This document shows, one piece after another, positions 43,184-53,101 of a stretch of DNA of 64,000 nt. Positions within the stretch are counted from its first letter, which is position 1. Each line of letters opens with the position of its first letter. The position numbers and the translations under genes are program-made. Origin of the DNA: Gammaproteobacteria bacterium (GTDB lineage Bacteria; Pseudomonadota; Gammaproteobacteria; Thiotrichales; Thiotrichaceae); NCBI GenBank assembly GCA_018822845.1, contig JAHJJD010000044.1:32905-96904 (forward strand), in the 5' to 3' direction. Under the pieces are notes generated by a model. That model did not search any database, was not told the origin of the DNA, and saw nothing but the letters and a program-made list of their open reading frames with translations.

Positions 43184-44077
43184 TCACCTTTTTCTGGCGC
43201 AAATCATGATAGACAGGTAATCCATTTGGTTTTTTCTGTCCAAAAAAGCCTGATCCAGCCCGGCATAACTATCCACGCCACCATCTAGCTTTTTAATTGG
43301 GGTAATCATCACATCTGTCCAGCCGTGGCGTTCCAGGGCTTCTTTATATTGGTAAGGACGCATCCGGTTAGGTGCACCACTGACCCGTAGCAGGTTGTAA
43401 ACTGCATTGGAATAACGGTAAATGCTGTTCGGATCCTTGTCATGCACCCAGCGGGAATGTGCTTTTAAATCCACCTCAATGACCAGCGTTGCTTCAGGCT
43501 TGCATACCACACTGAGTTGCCGGATAGTGGCATCAATGTCATCAAAATGCTCAAAAGCTGCCTGACTGACTACCATATCCATACTGGCTTCGCCAAAAGC
43601 AGCCACAATGTCAAAATCATGGCGCACCACATAATTAAGCTGTGAGGTGGAACCTTGCTGCATGGCTTGCAATTGCTGCCGTAGCCAGTCATTACTGATC
43701 AAGCCTTCCATCCGTGCCAAACGTGCAAACAATTTCTCATAAAAGCTGTCAGGTGTTGATTTCATCAGCTCATTGACATCGCAGGCATTGTATTGCGCAC
43801 AGCCTTTTGCCAGTAAATACAGCCCAATCCCAAGATCAGAGCCTGGGCCAAGCTCAAGGATATTCTTGCCAAACAGGCTGTTGGTGTCTTGGGTATATTG
43901 CTGGAGGTGGGATAGCCATAGATCAACTACCTGTAGATCATAATCAATGCACCGCTCTGCCTCGGAAATATTGAAAGGTTTGGGTGTAGAGTAACCCTGT
44001 AAGTTGTTTTTGATCTTGGACAATGCCAAAAAACCTGCGCCAACTGTATAAAAGAAGGCATTTCTAAAAAGCATCAT
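43184..44077 (-). CDS. Class I SAM-dependent methyltransferase of the polysaccharide locus
   Basis: 297-residue methyltransferase. ILELGPGSDLGIGLYLL is motif I of the AdoMet-binding fold, FDIVAAFGEASMDMVVSQAAFEHFDD the following strands, and CKPEATLVIEVDL a later one. A hydrophobic N-terminal stretch (FFYTVGAGFLALSKI) might touch the membrane. The position between two glycosyltransferase genes suggests methylation of a sugar or of the polysaccharide end. The start is one of two adjacent ATGs after GAGGAA. Confidence 0.78.
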   Translation of the reverse strand: MMLFRNAFFYTVGAGFLALSKIKNNLQGYSTPKPFNISEAERCIDYDLQVVDLWLSHLQQYTQDTNSLFGKNILELGPGSDLGIGLYLLAKGCAQYNACDVNELMKSTPDSFYEKLFARLARMEGLISNDWLRQQLQAMQQGSTSQLNYVVRHDFDIVAAFGEASMDMVVSQAAFEHFDDIDATIRQLSVVCKPEATLVIEVDLKAHSRWVHDKDPNSIYRYSNAVYNLLRVSGAPNRMRPYQYKEALERHGWTDVMITPIKKLDGGVDSYAGLDQAFLDRKNQMDYLSIMICARKR

Positions 44078-44110
44078 GGATTTCCTCGTTTTATTTCAGC
44101 TAATTATGGG

Positions 44111-45217
44111 TTAATTAGAGATCAGCGCTACTAACCGCTGCTCCCAGTCAAACGTGTAACGGCTTTTGCAGTGCCTGGTTTTTTCCCTGATAACCCGTGC
44201 GTAACCCGGCAAGCGCAGGAATTTATCCAGCCGTTCAACCAGTTCAGCCGGTTGTTGCGGGGAAAACAGCAGTTCCTGATCAGGCAGGATTTCACGGATT
44301 TCGGGAATATTGCTGGCCAGGCAGGGCATCCCGTAGCCCATCGCTTCCAGCAGGGCGTTAGGTGAGCCTTCATGCAAGGTGGGTAGCACGAACAGGTGGC
44401 AGGTTTGCAGTATGCTGGCGACATCATCCTGCCAGCCGAGGAACTTTACCCGCTCGGCAATCCCTGCCTGTTGCGCAAACTGTTGCAGTTCCCCCAGATA
44501 ATCCTCGCCCGTGGTGTCACCGCCAATCAGCAGGTATTCCCAGTTGGTGGTGCGCAGCTTGCTGAGCGCTTCCAGCATGAACATCAGGTTTTTGCGCCGG
44601 TTCAATACCGAGACAGTGGCGATCCGCACGGTTTCGCTGCGCAGCTCGGGAACGGGTATGTCCAGTTCCTGCGTTACAATGTCATTGGGCAGGTTGGTGG
44701 TTTTTGCCTGACCGCCGGAACGCTGGTTCATGATGTTCTTCATGGCCTCGCTGGTGGTCAGTATCCGCGCAGAATAACGCATGCCCAGTTTTTCCAGCAT
44801 CCCGTGTATCAGCCCCCGCAACCAGGCGAAGCGTTTCTGCCGGGAATCATACACATCGTCACCGCGCACAAACGTCAGGGTACGCACGCCCAGCCCCCAG
44901 CCCGCCAGGATCGAAACACTGGCGTAAAAAAAGGAAAACATGAAGTGATGGCGCACTTGCTCTTCCCTGGTGATGCGGCGTATTTCCCGTACTGCCCGCA
45001 AGTAGAATTCCGGCCAGTAAAGCGGGGAAGATGGTTTGGTGTGCATCGGCAGCAGCACGGGCTGGATATTATTACCTTCTACCGGCAGTTTTTCTGCCGC
45101 CACATAAATCACGCGGTAGCCAGCAGCGTCCAGACCCTGGTAGGCCCGGTAAAGGCGCTTGGTAAAGCCGCCCGGCTTGTGTTTGTAATAGGCGGAAAGA
45201 ATGGTAACAGGGCGCAT
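44111..45217 (-). CDS. GT4-family glycosyltransferase
   Basis: 368-residue GT-B glycosyltransferase: N-terminal VTILSAYYKHKPGGFTKRLYRAY, middle VSVLNRRKNLMFMLEALSKL, and the donor site HEGSPNALLEAMGYGMPCLA with the E-x7-E pair. It probably takes part in the exopolysaccharide pathway with the genes downstream, from which it is separated by 33 bp. The ATG at 45217 (MRPVTIL) is preferred over the TTG at 45250 because homology begins there and AGGA lies upstream. Confidence 0.82.
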   Translation of the reverse strand: MRPVTILSAYYKHKPGGFTKRLYRAYQGLDAAGYRVIYVAAEKLPVEGNNIQPVLLPMHTKPSSPLYWPEFYLRAVREIRRITREEQVRHHFMFSFFYASVSILAGWGLGVRTLTFVRGDDVYDSRQKRFAWLRGLIHGMLEKLGMRYSARILTTSEAMKNIMNQRSGGQAKTTNLPNDIVTQELDIPVPELRSETVRIATVSVLNRRKNLMFMLEALSKLRTTNWEYLLIGGDTTGEDYLGELQQFAQQAGIAERVKFLGWQDDVASILQTCHLFVLPTLHEGSPNALLEAMGYGMPCLASNIPEIREILPDQELLFSPQQPAELVERLDKFLRLPGYARVIREKTRHCKSRYTFDWEQRLVALISN

Positions 45218-45348
45218 CAGGGAGTTTTCCTGCAAGGACAGACACCCCAAGTTACCACGGTCAGTTGTTCAAACCGGAGACCTGTTGCGAACAAAGGTAG
45301 CAGTAGCAGGAAGACTGGCGCGTACAGATGTGCTACGCGCCCGGCTGT

Positions 45349-46137
45349 TTACTTTTTCCAGCAAAGCATGTGCTGGTAACGCGCCAGTGAGCGCCACGGC
45401 TCAATCCGGGAATAATGCCGTTCCAGTGGCAGGATGGTGTCCATGTCCGCCTTCTTGCGTACATCATGGTGCATATAGTCGTAGAAGCAACGGATGCCGG
45501 ACCAGGTTTCCAGCACCATATCCATGTCCTGTAGCCAGCCTTTCACTTCTTCGGGTTTCAGCGGGGAAATGGGTGCCAGCCCCTGCCTGCCATGATTGGC
45601 GACGGTTCCCTGGCGCAAAATCTCGAAGTCGCCTGCAATCAGGCGGCGCATCACGGTGGAATGCTCGCTGAAAAACATCAGGGAAAGCCAGCCGCCCGGT
45701 TTCAGGCAATGCAGCAGTTGCTCCAGCACTGCGCGCGGTTCCGCCAGCCATTCCAGTACGGCGTGGAAAGTAATCAGGTCAAACGGCCCGCAACCCTTGT
45801 CCGCCATTTCCTGTACGCTGGATTGCACCAGATGGATGGAATCCTCCAGCCCGGCACGCTGGATGTCGCTTTCCGCACGTTGCAGCATTTCGACGGAAGG
45901 TTCCGCCAGCACTACCTGATGACCTTGTTGCGCCATCCAGATGGACATGTGGCCAAGGCCGCCACCTGCATCCAGAATCTGGAGCGGTTGAGTACCTGCC
46001 TCGGGTTGAATGATCAGTGGCGCAAGGTCATCCTGCAAAATGGACAGCCGGATGGCTCCGCGTGGGTCATCATAAATTTTGCTTTGGAAACGGTTGGCAA
46101 GCCCGTCAAACACTCGATCCTGTTTTACCAATTGCAT
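45349..46137 (-). CDS. cmoM: tRNA 5-carboxymethoxyuridine methyltransferase CmoM
   Basis: 262-residue AdoMet-dependent methyltransferase matching CmoM, which methylates cmo5U34 to mcmo5U in some tRNAs. Motif I is ILDAGGGLGHMSIWMA, followed by FDLITFHAVLEWLAEPRAVL, GGWLSLMFFSEH and the C-terminal LERHYSRIEPWRSLARY, all familiar from the enterobacterial enzyme. The ATG at 46137 after AAGGGGAT is chosen; an upstream extension to 46224 (hydrophobic, MTLVLPLIILICLYNYF) is out of character for this cytoplasmic enzyme and rejected. It is divergent from glyQ. Confidence 0.88.
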   Translation of the reverse strand: MQLVKQDRVFDGLANRFQSKIYDDPRGAIRLSILQDDLAPLIIQPEAGTQPLQILDAGGGLGHMSIWMAQQGHQVVLAEPSVEMLQRAESDIQRAGLEDSIHLVQSSVQEMADKGCGPFDLITFHAVLEWLAEPRAVLEQLLHCLKPGGWLSLMFFSEHSTVMRRLIAGDFEILRQGTVANHGRQGLAPISPLKPEEVKGWLQDMDMVLETWSGIRCFYDYMHHDVRKKADMDTILPLERHYSRIEPWRSLARYQHMLCWKK

Positions 46138-46370
46138 GTGAATCCCCTTCAATAAGTCCTTGTATCGTGCCTTAAAATAATTGTATAGACAAATCAAAAT
46201 GATAAGGGGTAATACTAGCGTCACCTATCGATTTATCGAGGTCATCAAAACGATAAAATGACGAATATCCCTTGCTTGTCAGCGCGCGTCAGCCTTTGCT
46301 TGCAGAAATGCTGAATGCAGCTGGCGCATGAAGTATACTCAGCCCTTTCCAAAAGTACACAAAACAAGCA

Positions 46371-47285
46371 ATGGCGAACTACGACCTTTCCACTTTTCAG
46401 GGGCTGATTCAGGCGCTCCAGGACTATTGGGCGCAGCAAGGCTGCGTCATCATGCAACCGTATGATATGGAAATGGGTGCGGGTACCTTCCACCCGGCGA
46501 CTTTCCTGCGCGCGATCGGCCCGGAGCCTTGGCGTGCCGCCTACGTGCAGCCATCGCGCCGCCCCACTGACGGGCGTTATGGCGAAAACCCCAACCGCCT
46601 GCAACACTATTACCAGTTCCAGGTATTGCTGAAACCGTCACCAGACAATATTCAGGAACTGTACCTCGGCTCACTGAAAATGCTCGGTTTCGACCCATTG
46701 GTGCATGACATCCGCTTTGTGGAAGACAACTGGGAATCGCCAACGCTGGGTGCATGGGGTCTGGGTTGGGAAGTGTGGCTGAACGGTATGGAAGTCACCC
46801 AGTTTACTTACTTCCAGCAGGTCGGCGGGCTGGATTGCAGACCCGTCAGCGGTGAAATCACCTACGGTCTGGAACGCCTCGCCATGTACATGCAGAACGT
46901 GCAAAGCGTCTACGATCTGGTCTGGACCAAAGGCCCGCAAGGCGTCGTCACCTATGGCGATGTCTATCACCAGAACGAAGTCGAACAGTCCACCTACAAC
47001 TTCGAGCACGCCAGCGTAGCCGACCTGTTCCACAGCTTCGATGTATGCGAACGTGAAAGCCAACGCCTGATCGAAGCCGGTCTGCCGCTGCCCGCCTACG
47101 AACAGATGCTGAAAGCCTCGCACACCTTCAACCTGCTGGATGCGCGCAAGGCCATTTCCGTCACCGAACGCCAGCGCTTCATCCTGCGCGTGCGCACGCT
47201 GTCGCGCGCCATTGCCGAAGCCTATTACAACGTCCGTGAAGCCCTCGGCTTCCCGATGCTGCAACAAGAAGACAAGGTGGCCTGA
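46371..47285 (+). CDS. glyQ: Glycine-tRNA ligase alpha subunit
   Basis: Catalytic alpha subunit of the bacterial alpha2beta2 glycyl-tRNA synthetase (304 residues, normal length). It opens with [20 protein letters not shown], then [39 protein letters not shown], and [18 protein letters not shown] at 46335-46340 in the ~230-bp upstream region may be the -10 element, with a weak -35. The beta-subunit gene follows after 2 bp. Confidence 0.97.
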   Translation: MANYDLSTFQGLIQALQDYWAQQGCVIMQPYDMEMGAGTFHPATFLRAIGPEPWRAAYVQPSRRPTDGRYGENPNRLQHYYQFQVLLKPSPDNIQELYLGSLKMLGFDPLVHDIRFVEDNWESPTLGAWGLGWEVWLNGMEVTQFTYFQQVGGLDCRPVSGEITYGLERLAMYMQNVQSVYDLVWTKGPQGVVTYGDVYHQNEVEQSTYNFEHASVADLFHSFDVCERESQRLIEAGLPLPAYEQMLKASHTFNLLDARKAISVTERQRFILRVRTLSRAIAEAYYNVREALGFPMLQQEDKVA

Positions 47286-47287
47286 TC

Positions 47288-49357
47288 ATGATCGACTTAC
47301 TGGTAGAAATTGGCACCGAAGAACTGCCACCCAAAGCCCTGAAAAAACTCTCCGACGCTTTCACCGACGGCATTGTCGCTGGCCTGCAAGACGCCGGTCT
47401 GCAAGCCGCTGAAGTATCCCCCTACGCCGCGCCGCGCCGTCTGGCCGTGTGGCTGAAAGGCGTACCGGTACAGCAGGAAGACCAGGTCATCGAACGCAAA
47501 GGCCCCGCAGTGGCTGCGGCCTACGACAAGGACGGCAACCCCAGCAAGGCAGCGCAAGGTTTCGCCCGTTCCTGCGGCGTGGAATTTTCCGCCCTGCAAC
47601 AGGTGGAAACCGACAAGGGCGCATGGCTGGTATTTCGCCAACAACAGCAGGGCCAGCAGACGGCTGATCTGTTCCCCGCCATTGTGGAAAAATCCCTCGC
47701 TGGCCTGCCAATCCCCAAGCGGATGCGCTGGGGTAGCGGCACGGCGGAATTCGTGCGCCCGGTGCACTGGATTGTGATGCTGGCCGACGACTCTTTCGTT
47801 GATGCGCGCGTGATTGATGCCGAAATCCTTTCGATCCGCACAGGCCGCCACAGCTACGGCCACCGTTTCCACGCACCGGCTCCGCTGGAAATCGCCAAGC
47901 CATCCACCTACGCCGAGCAATTGGGCGAAGCCTACGTCATTGCCCGCTTTGCAGCCCGCCGCGAGATGATCCGCAGCAAAGTCGAAGCGCTGGCTGCCGA
48001 ACTCGGTGGCAAGGCCATCATGCCGGAAGAGCTGCTGGATGAAGTCACCGCACTGGTTGAATGGCCAGTACCGGTCGCGGGCCGTTTCGAGGAACGCTTC
48101 CTTGATGTGCCGCAGGAAGCGCTGATTTCCACCATGCAGGACAACCAGAAATATTTCGCGCTGGTCGATGCCGACGGCAAGCTGATGCCGAACTTCATCA
48201 CCATCGCCAATATCGAAAGCAGCGATGTCAGCCAGATTTCTTCCGGCAATGAGCGCGTGATCCGCCCGCGTTTCAGTGATGCCGAATTCTTCTGGACGCA
48301 GGACAAGAAGACCCCGCTGGAAAGCCGCCGCGAACAGCTGAAGAACATGGTGTTCCAGCAAAAATTGGGCACGCTGTACGACAAATCCGGTCGGGTGGCG
48401 CAACTGGCCGCTTACATTGCCAACCAGCTTGGTGCAGATGAAACGCTGGCAACACGCGCCGCCGAACTCGGCAAGTGCGATCTCGTCACTAGCATGGTGT
48501 TCGAATTCACCGAACTGCAAGGCACCATGGGGCGTTACTACGCGCAGCACGACGGTGAGGCAGCCGAAGTTGCCACCGCGATGGAAGAGCAGTACATGCC
48601 GCGCTTTGCCGGTGATGAACTGCCAGCCACCGCTACCGGGCGCATCCTCGCACTGGCGGAACGGCTCGACACGCTGGCAGGCATTTTCGGCATCGGGCAG
48701 AAACCGACCGGGGCGAAAGACCCGTTCGCCCTGCGCCGCGCCGCGCTCGGTGTGCTGCGCATCCTGATCGAACTGCAACTGCCGCTGGATCTGGCCGACC
48801 TGCTCGACAAGGCCGCCGACGGCCTGACAGCACAACTGGGCAAGAAACCGGATACACAGGAAGCGCTGGATTACATCCTCGACCGCCTGAAAGCCTACTA
48901 TCAGGAACAGGGTATCGGCGCGGAACTGGTGGAAGCAGTCGCCTCGCTCAAGCCCAGCCAGCCGCTGGATTTCGACCGCCGGGTGAAAGCCGTCGCAGCC
49001 TTCCGCCAGTTGACCGCTGCGGAAAGTCTGGCTGCTGCCAACAAGCGTATCAGCAATATCCTGAAGAAAATCGACAAGCTGCCAGACACCGTCAACGCCG
49101 ACCTGTTCCAGGTAGAGGCAGAAAAAGCGCTGGCCGAAGCCGTGCAGGTACAGCAAAGCAAAGTAACGCCGCTGTTTGTCGCTGGTGAATACGAAGCAGC
49201 TTTGCTGTCACTGACCGAACTGCGAGAACCGGTGGACAAGTTCTTCGATGATGTCATGGTCATGGCCGACGACGAGGCGTTGAAAAACAACCGCCTCGCC
49301 CTCCTGAACCAGATGCGCGGATTATTCCTGCGGGTGGCGGATTTGTCGGTGCTGTAA
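47288..49357 (+). CDS. glyS: Glycine-tRNA ligase beta subunit
   Basis: Beta subunit of glycyl-tRNA synthetase (689 residues), which binds tRNA-Gly and completes the heterotetramer. Recognised from LLVEIGTEELPPKALKKL, YAAPRRLAVW, KRMRWGSGTAEFVRPVHWIV, MQDNQKYFALVDADGKLMPNFITIANIES and the C-terminal KNNRLALLNQMRGLFLRVADLS. It is translated directly after glyQ. A dispersed repeat rather than a clear terminator follows the stop. A long open frame on the opposite strand is a GC-rich shadow. Confidence 0.97.
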   Translation: MIDLLVEIGTEELPPKALKKLSDAFTDGIVAGLQDAGLQAAEVSPYAAPRRLAVWLKGVPVQQEDQVIERKGPAVAAAYDKDGNPSKAAQGFARSCGVEFSALQQVETDKGAWLVFRQQQQGQQTADLFPAIVEKSLAGLPIPKRMRWGSGTAEFVRPVHWIVMLADDSFVDARVIDAEILSIRTGRHSYGHRFHAPAPLEIAKPSTYAEQLGEAYVIARFAARREMIRSKVEALAAELGGKAIMPEELLDEVTALVEWPVPVAGRFEERFLDVPQEALISTMQDNQKYFALVDADGKLMPNFITIANIESSDVSQISSGNERVIRPRFSDAEFFWTQDKKTPLESRREQLKNMVFQQKLGTLYDKSGRVAQLAAYIANQLGADETLATRAAELGKCDLVTSMVFEFTELQGTMGRYYAQHDGEAAEVATAMEEQYMPRFAGDELPATATGRILALAERLDTLAGIFGIGQKPTGAKDPFALRRAALGVLRILIELQLPLDLADLLDKAADGLTAQLGKKPDTQEALDYILDRLKAYYQEQGIGAELVEAVASLKPSQPLDFDRRVKAVAAFRQLTAAESLAAANKRISNILKKIDKLPDTVNADLFQVEAEKALAEAVQVQQSKVTPLFVAGEYEAALLSLTELREPVDKFFDDVMVMADDEALKNNRLALLNQMRGLFLRVADLSVL

Positions 49358-49367
49358 TTTCCTGTCT

Positions 49368-49465
49368 TCTTGTCTGAACCAGGATTGGCTTGATTAAAGA
49401 ATGGACAGGATTAAGGGGAAAACCCTTCCTGCCCATCCCTTCATCCTGAAAATCCCGGTTCAGAC
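49368..49465. repeat. Dispersed inverted repeat, GTCTGAACCAGGATT type
   Basis: TGTCTGAACCAGGATT at the left is mirrored by AATCCCGGTTCAGAC at the right; the interior repeats CAGGATTAAGG and CATCCTGAAAAT motifs. This matches a widespread bacterial intergenic repeat type (from memory). It sits between convergent glyS and the DUF302 gene and touches the latter's stop codon. Confidence 0.7.
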
Positions 49466-49941
49466 TATTTGACCACTTCCGCCAGCATGGATGCTTCTTC
49501 TGTGGCAACCCCGCCCATGACTTTGGCGATATTGCCGCCGAACATCTTGCTCATCAACCCCATGTTCATGCCGGAAATCATCACCTTGCCATTCTGGGTT
49601 TCATACACGCCCATGCGGCAGGGCATGACGGCAGTCACAAACTTGTCGCTGTCATTTTTCAGGATGTTGTAAGCATATTCCGGCTGGCACAATGACAAGA
49701 TCGACAACTTGCTCATGTCGGCATAGCCTTCTTTTTTCAGGCTGGCCTGCATGTCATATACCTTGGGGATCAGCCATTGCTTGCCTTGGGCAGCGCTTTG
49801 CAGGGTTGTAACCGTCTCCTCAAACCCCAAGCGGCTTTCATGGGTGTTAATCATCAGTTTCGGTATCATGACCCATGTGGCAGCACTTGTGAACACAACA
49901 CCAGCTACTAATCCTATGGCTAATGCAGTAGAAGTTTTCAT
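49465..49941 (-). CDS. DUF302 protein with N-terminal membrane anchor
   Basis: 158 residues. A hydrophobic N-terminal helix (ALAIGLVAGVVFTSAATWVM) anchors or exports the rest, a DUF302 domain: SRLGFEETVTTLQSAAQGKQW, YADMSKLSILSLCQPEYAYNIL and FVTAVMPCRMGVYETQNGKVMI. The function of the family is not established; the conserved cysteines (LCQP, MPCR) suggest metal or redox chemistry outside the cytoplasm. It is transcribed alone, with AGGAG close before the start. Confidence 0.82.
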   Translation of the reverse strand: MKTSTALAIGLVAGVVFTSAATWVMIPKLMINTHESRLGFEETVTTLQSAAQGKQWLIPKVYDMQASLKKEGYADMSKLSILSLCQPEYAYNILKNDSDKFVTAVMPCRMGVYETQNGKVMISGMNMGLMSKMFGGNIAKVMGGVATEEASMLAEVVK

Positions 49942-50117
49942 CGCTTTTCTCCTTTTGCATGTCAGTCATTTAACCTTCCATTTCAGGCTAACGCTGCCAG
50001 TGAGGAATAAAATTGTCAAAAATCAAATGCAAGCAGCAAACCAAGCAATCCTTGATCTAGATTAGTGTTTTCTAATATTAGGTGGAAATGCAGGGTTTTG
50101 TGCATCTGCAACAAGGT

Positions 50118-51242
50118 TCAGCGGAACTCTGCCGTCGGGGTGCGTAGTGCGTCCAGACGGTAGGGTGTCGGGTCAACGCAAGGCTCATTGCCCAGAATCC
50201 GGTCTACCAGCAACTGCACCGACGCCAGCCCCAGCACCACGCCATTGCGGTAATGCCCGGCATTCACATACAGCCCGGCGATTTCCGGATGTTCGTCGAT
50301 ATAGGGTACGCCATCCGGCGAACCGGGCCGCAGTCCGCACCAGTGGTTGGTGATGGGCAAGTCACGCAGCGCAGGCATGATGCCGTAGGCTGCTTCACGC
50401 AAATCTTCCAGTGCCTCATCGGTGGTGTGCTTGTCGAAACCGCGCATTTCCAGCGTGGAACCGCACAGGATGCGCCCATCCTGACGTGGAATCAGGTAAC
50501 GCCCGTTGGCAAGCACGATGTGTTTCAACAGCCCGCGCGGCCCCCGGAACAGGATCATCTGCCCCAGCACCGGGCGCACATCCACATTCATGGCCTGCAT
50601 TTCCGGGAACAAGCCAGTCCATGCCCCGGTGGAAATCACCACCTTGTCAGCGCAGAAGACCTGATCACCCATACGCACACCAATAATGTGCCCGTTATCG
50701 GTTTCCAGCCCGGAAATGGGGAAATGTTCCGCCAGCGTCACCGGGCGCAAACGCAGGCTGGTGCGTAAGGAGTGGGCGATACGCGGGTTACGCACCTGCC
50801 CCAGTTCCGGCAGGAACAGGCCGTTACCGAAACCTTCCGCCAGTTGCGGCTCACAATCATGCATGGCTTGTACGGAACTCAGGTGTTGCAGGTCGTAGCC
50901 CCATTCCTGCGCCCAGGTTTGCGCTGCGGCACGTTCATCGTCTTCGGCAAACAGCAGGCCGGAACGTATCCATTGCGGGTCGATGCCGGTTTCTTCCAGC
51001 AATTGTTGGCACAGTTGGGGATAACGTTGCTGGCTGTAGCGGGCAAGCCGGGATACGGATGCAGGGTAGCGCCATGGGTAGAGCGGGGAAACGATACCGC
51101 CACCCGCCCAGGTGGATTCACTGCCAAGCTCGCCCTTGTCGATCAGCATTACATTCAGCCCGGCATCGTGCAGGAACCGGGTTGTCAGCATGCCGAGCAG
51201 GCCACCGCCAACAATGATCACATCTTTTCTCGCGTCTTTCAT
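50118..51242 (-). CDS. thiO: Glycine oxidase ThiO
   Basis: 374-residue FAD-dependent D-amino-acid-oxidase-fold enzyme of the ThiO type, which oxidises glycine to iminoglycolate/dehydroglycine for the thiazole half of thiamine. Dinucleotide loop VIIVGGGLLGMLTTRFL, the ELGSESTWAGGGIVSPLYPW segment typical of ThiO, VISTGAWTG, and the C-terminal GLYVNAGHYRNGVVLGLAS. No other thi genes lie nearby and no thiamine riboswitch was recognised in the 111-bp upstream gap. Confidence 0.87.
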   Translation of the reverse strand: MKDARKDVIIVGGGLLGMLTTRFLHDAGLNVMLIDKGELGSESTWAGGGIVSPLYPWRYPASVSRLARYSQQRYPQLCQQLLEETGIDPQWIRSGLLFAEDDERAAAQTWAQEWGYDLQHLSSVQAMHDCEPQLAEGFGNGLFLPELGQVRNPRIAHSLRTSLRLRPVTLAEHFPISGLETDNGHIIGVRMGDQVFCADKVVISTGAWTGLFPEMQAMNVDVRPVLGQMILFRGPRGLLKHIVLANGRYLIPRQDGRILCGSTLEMRGFDKHTTDEALEDLREAAYGIMPALRDLPITNHWCGLRPGSPDGVPYIDEHPEIAGLYVNAGHYRNGVVLGLASVQLLVDRILGNEPCVDPTPYRLDALRTPTAEFR

Positions 51243-51353
51243 GGGTCTTCTTTGGACAACAGGGGGTTTAAAGTATACGGAGAGGCGGCAAGAGCATCCA
51301 GCCGCCGCATGGGTTATACTGCCAGAAAATCATAAATCCGGGATATTTATCCA

Positions 51354-53096
51354 GTGATTCTCACCCGCCTGAAACCATTCCTGCTGCATTGGCTGGATCA
51401 TTTGCGCCTGCGGCTGGCCAGCCCGGAGGCCATTTTGCTGCTTTCCCTGCTGGCGGTGCTGACCGGTTTGTTGACCGGGCTGGTTATTGTGCTGTTCCGC
51501 TTCCTGCTGGATTTCGCCCAGATGCATCTGCTGCCAGGCGGTGTGCCGGATGATTACGAGTCGCTCACTGACTTGTACCGTATTTTCCTGCCACTGGCCG
51601 CAGCCGGTTTGCTGGCGGTGCTGTTTCAGTTGGTGGCACACCGTTACCGGCAGGTGGGTATCCTGCATGTGTTTGAGTGCCTGCAATACCATCAGGGGCG
51701 TATGCCGTGGATCAATATGGTGATGCAGTTCCTGGGCGCGGGCATCGCGATACTGGGTGGACATTCGGTAGGGCGGGAAGGCCCCGGCATCCACATGGGC
51801 GCGTATGGCGGAAGTTGGGTGGCGCAGCGCTTGCAGCTTCCCAACAATAGTACGCGCACGCTGGTGGCCTGCGGTACGGCTGCCGCTATTGGTGCGTCGT
51901 TCAATACCCCGTTGGCGGGCATCATTTTCGCCATGGAAGTCATCATGCAACAGTACACGGCGCAGGGTTTCGTGCCCGTGATACTGGCCGCCGTTTCCGG
52001 CACGTATCTGGCGCAGTCGATCCTGGGCAAGGAATCCTTTTTCGTGGTGGCGCTGGATGGGGCGAATACCGGCTACGACTGGTGGCTGGCGGTCTTGCTG
52101 GGTATTGGCATCGGGATTTTGTCGGCGGCGTTCAATTTCCTGCTGATCCATTTGACCCGCTTGGGCATGCGCTACCCGTTATGGCAGCGTTTCGTGCTGG
52201 CGGGGCTGCTGATGGGGCTGATCGGCTGGTGGGTTCCAGCCAGTATGGGCATCGGTTACGACACCGTAAACGATGCGTTGAACGGTCGCTTGTTGCTGGA
52301 CACACTGGTTGTGATCCTGCTGGCGAAAGTGGTGGCGTCGATTGTTTGTCTGGGGCTGGGCATTCCGGGTGGCGTGATCGGCCCGCTGATGTTTATCGGT
52401 GCAACAGCAGGTAGTGCACTGGTGACGCTGAGTTTGTATACCGACAGTGCTTTCCTGATTCCGGCGGAGCCAAAACTGTACCCGCTGATCGGTATGGGGG
52501 CGATGTTCAGCGCTACCTTGCAGGCACCGCTGGCCGGGCTGACCGCCACCATGGAAATGGCTGGTAATGCCAATATCATCCTGCCTGCGATGCTGGCGAT
52601 TGTTTCCGCCAACCTGACCAGCAAGGTCATATTCCAGCATGATTCACTGTTCAGCAGCCTGTTGCAGGCAAGGGGGCTGGACCATTCCACCAGCATGGTG
52701 ATGCAACGCCTGCGCATGATCGGCGCGGCCAGCATTATGAACCGCAGTTTCGCCCTGTGCGGGCACACCCTGTCGCGGGCAAGCAGCAAGGCATTGCTGA
52801 GCCATGGCCCGCAGTGGCTGCTGATTACCAGCCCGGATCGCCAGCCGCAGGAAATGGTGCGTTCGCTGGATTTGCAGGGTTTTCTTGAAACCCACCCGGA
52901 TGCGGACAGCATTGTGCTGCGGGATATCCCCGGCAAACGCTTGCAAATGGTGGCGCTGTCGGTGCGCGCCAGCTTGCAGGAAGCGCTGGACGCACTCAAC
53001 CGCTCAGGTGGGGAAGCGCTTTATCTGCAACGCGAAGAAGGCGGGCATATCTACGGCGTCATTACCCGTGAGAGGATTGAGAAAGCTTACCTTTGA
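51354..53096 (+). CDS. ClC-family chloride channel/transporter with C-terminal CBS region
   Basis: 580-residue ClC protein in the inner membrane. The selectivity-filter segments are present: HSVGREGPGIHMGAYGG (with GREGP), FNTPLAGIIFAMEV (with the gating-type Glu in AMEV) and LGIPGGVIGPLMFIGA. The last ~150 residues form a soluble part consistent with CBS domains. Whether it is a channel or a 2Cl-/H+ exchanger cannot be decided here. It starts at GTG 51354 and converges with the regulator gene 5 bp beyond its stop. Confidence 0.88.
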   Translation: MILTRLKPFLLHWLDHLRLRLASPEAILLLSLLAVLTGLLTGLVIVLFRFLLDFAQMHLLPGGVPDDYESLTDLYRIFLPLAAAGLLAVLFQLVAHRYRQVGILHVFECLQYHQGRMPWINMVMQFLGAGIAILGGHSVGREGPGIHMGAYGGSWVAQRLQLPNNSTRTLVACGTAAAIGASFNTPLAGIIFAMEVIMQQYTAQGFVPVILAAVSGTYLAQSILGKESFFVVALDGANTGYDWWLAVLLGIGIGILSAAFNFLLIHLTRLGMRYPLWQRFVLAGLLMGLIGWWVPASMGIGYDTVNDALNGRLLLDTLVVILLAKVVASIVCLGLGIPGGVIGPLMFIGATAGSALVTLSLYTDSAFLIPAEPKLYPLIGMGAMFSATLQAPLAGLTATMEMAGNANIILPAMLAIVSANLTSKVIFQHDSLFSSLLQARGLDHSTSMVMQRLRMIGAASIMNRSFALCGHTLSRASSKALLSHGPQWLLITSPDRQPQEMVRSLDLQGFLETHPDADSIVLRDIPGKRLQMVALSVRASLQEALDALNRSGGEALYLQREEGGHIYGVITRERIEKAYL

Positions 53097-53101
53097 CCTG
53101 T

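Noticed and set aside
47297..49156. 619-codon open frame on the minus strand inside glyS
   Set aside because: It is fully antisense to a clear glyS gene, has no recognisable domain and is typical of GC-rich shadow frames.
51243..51353. Thiamine riboswitch upstream of thiO
   Set aside because: The 111-bp gap shows none of the conserved riboswitch core sequences.
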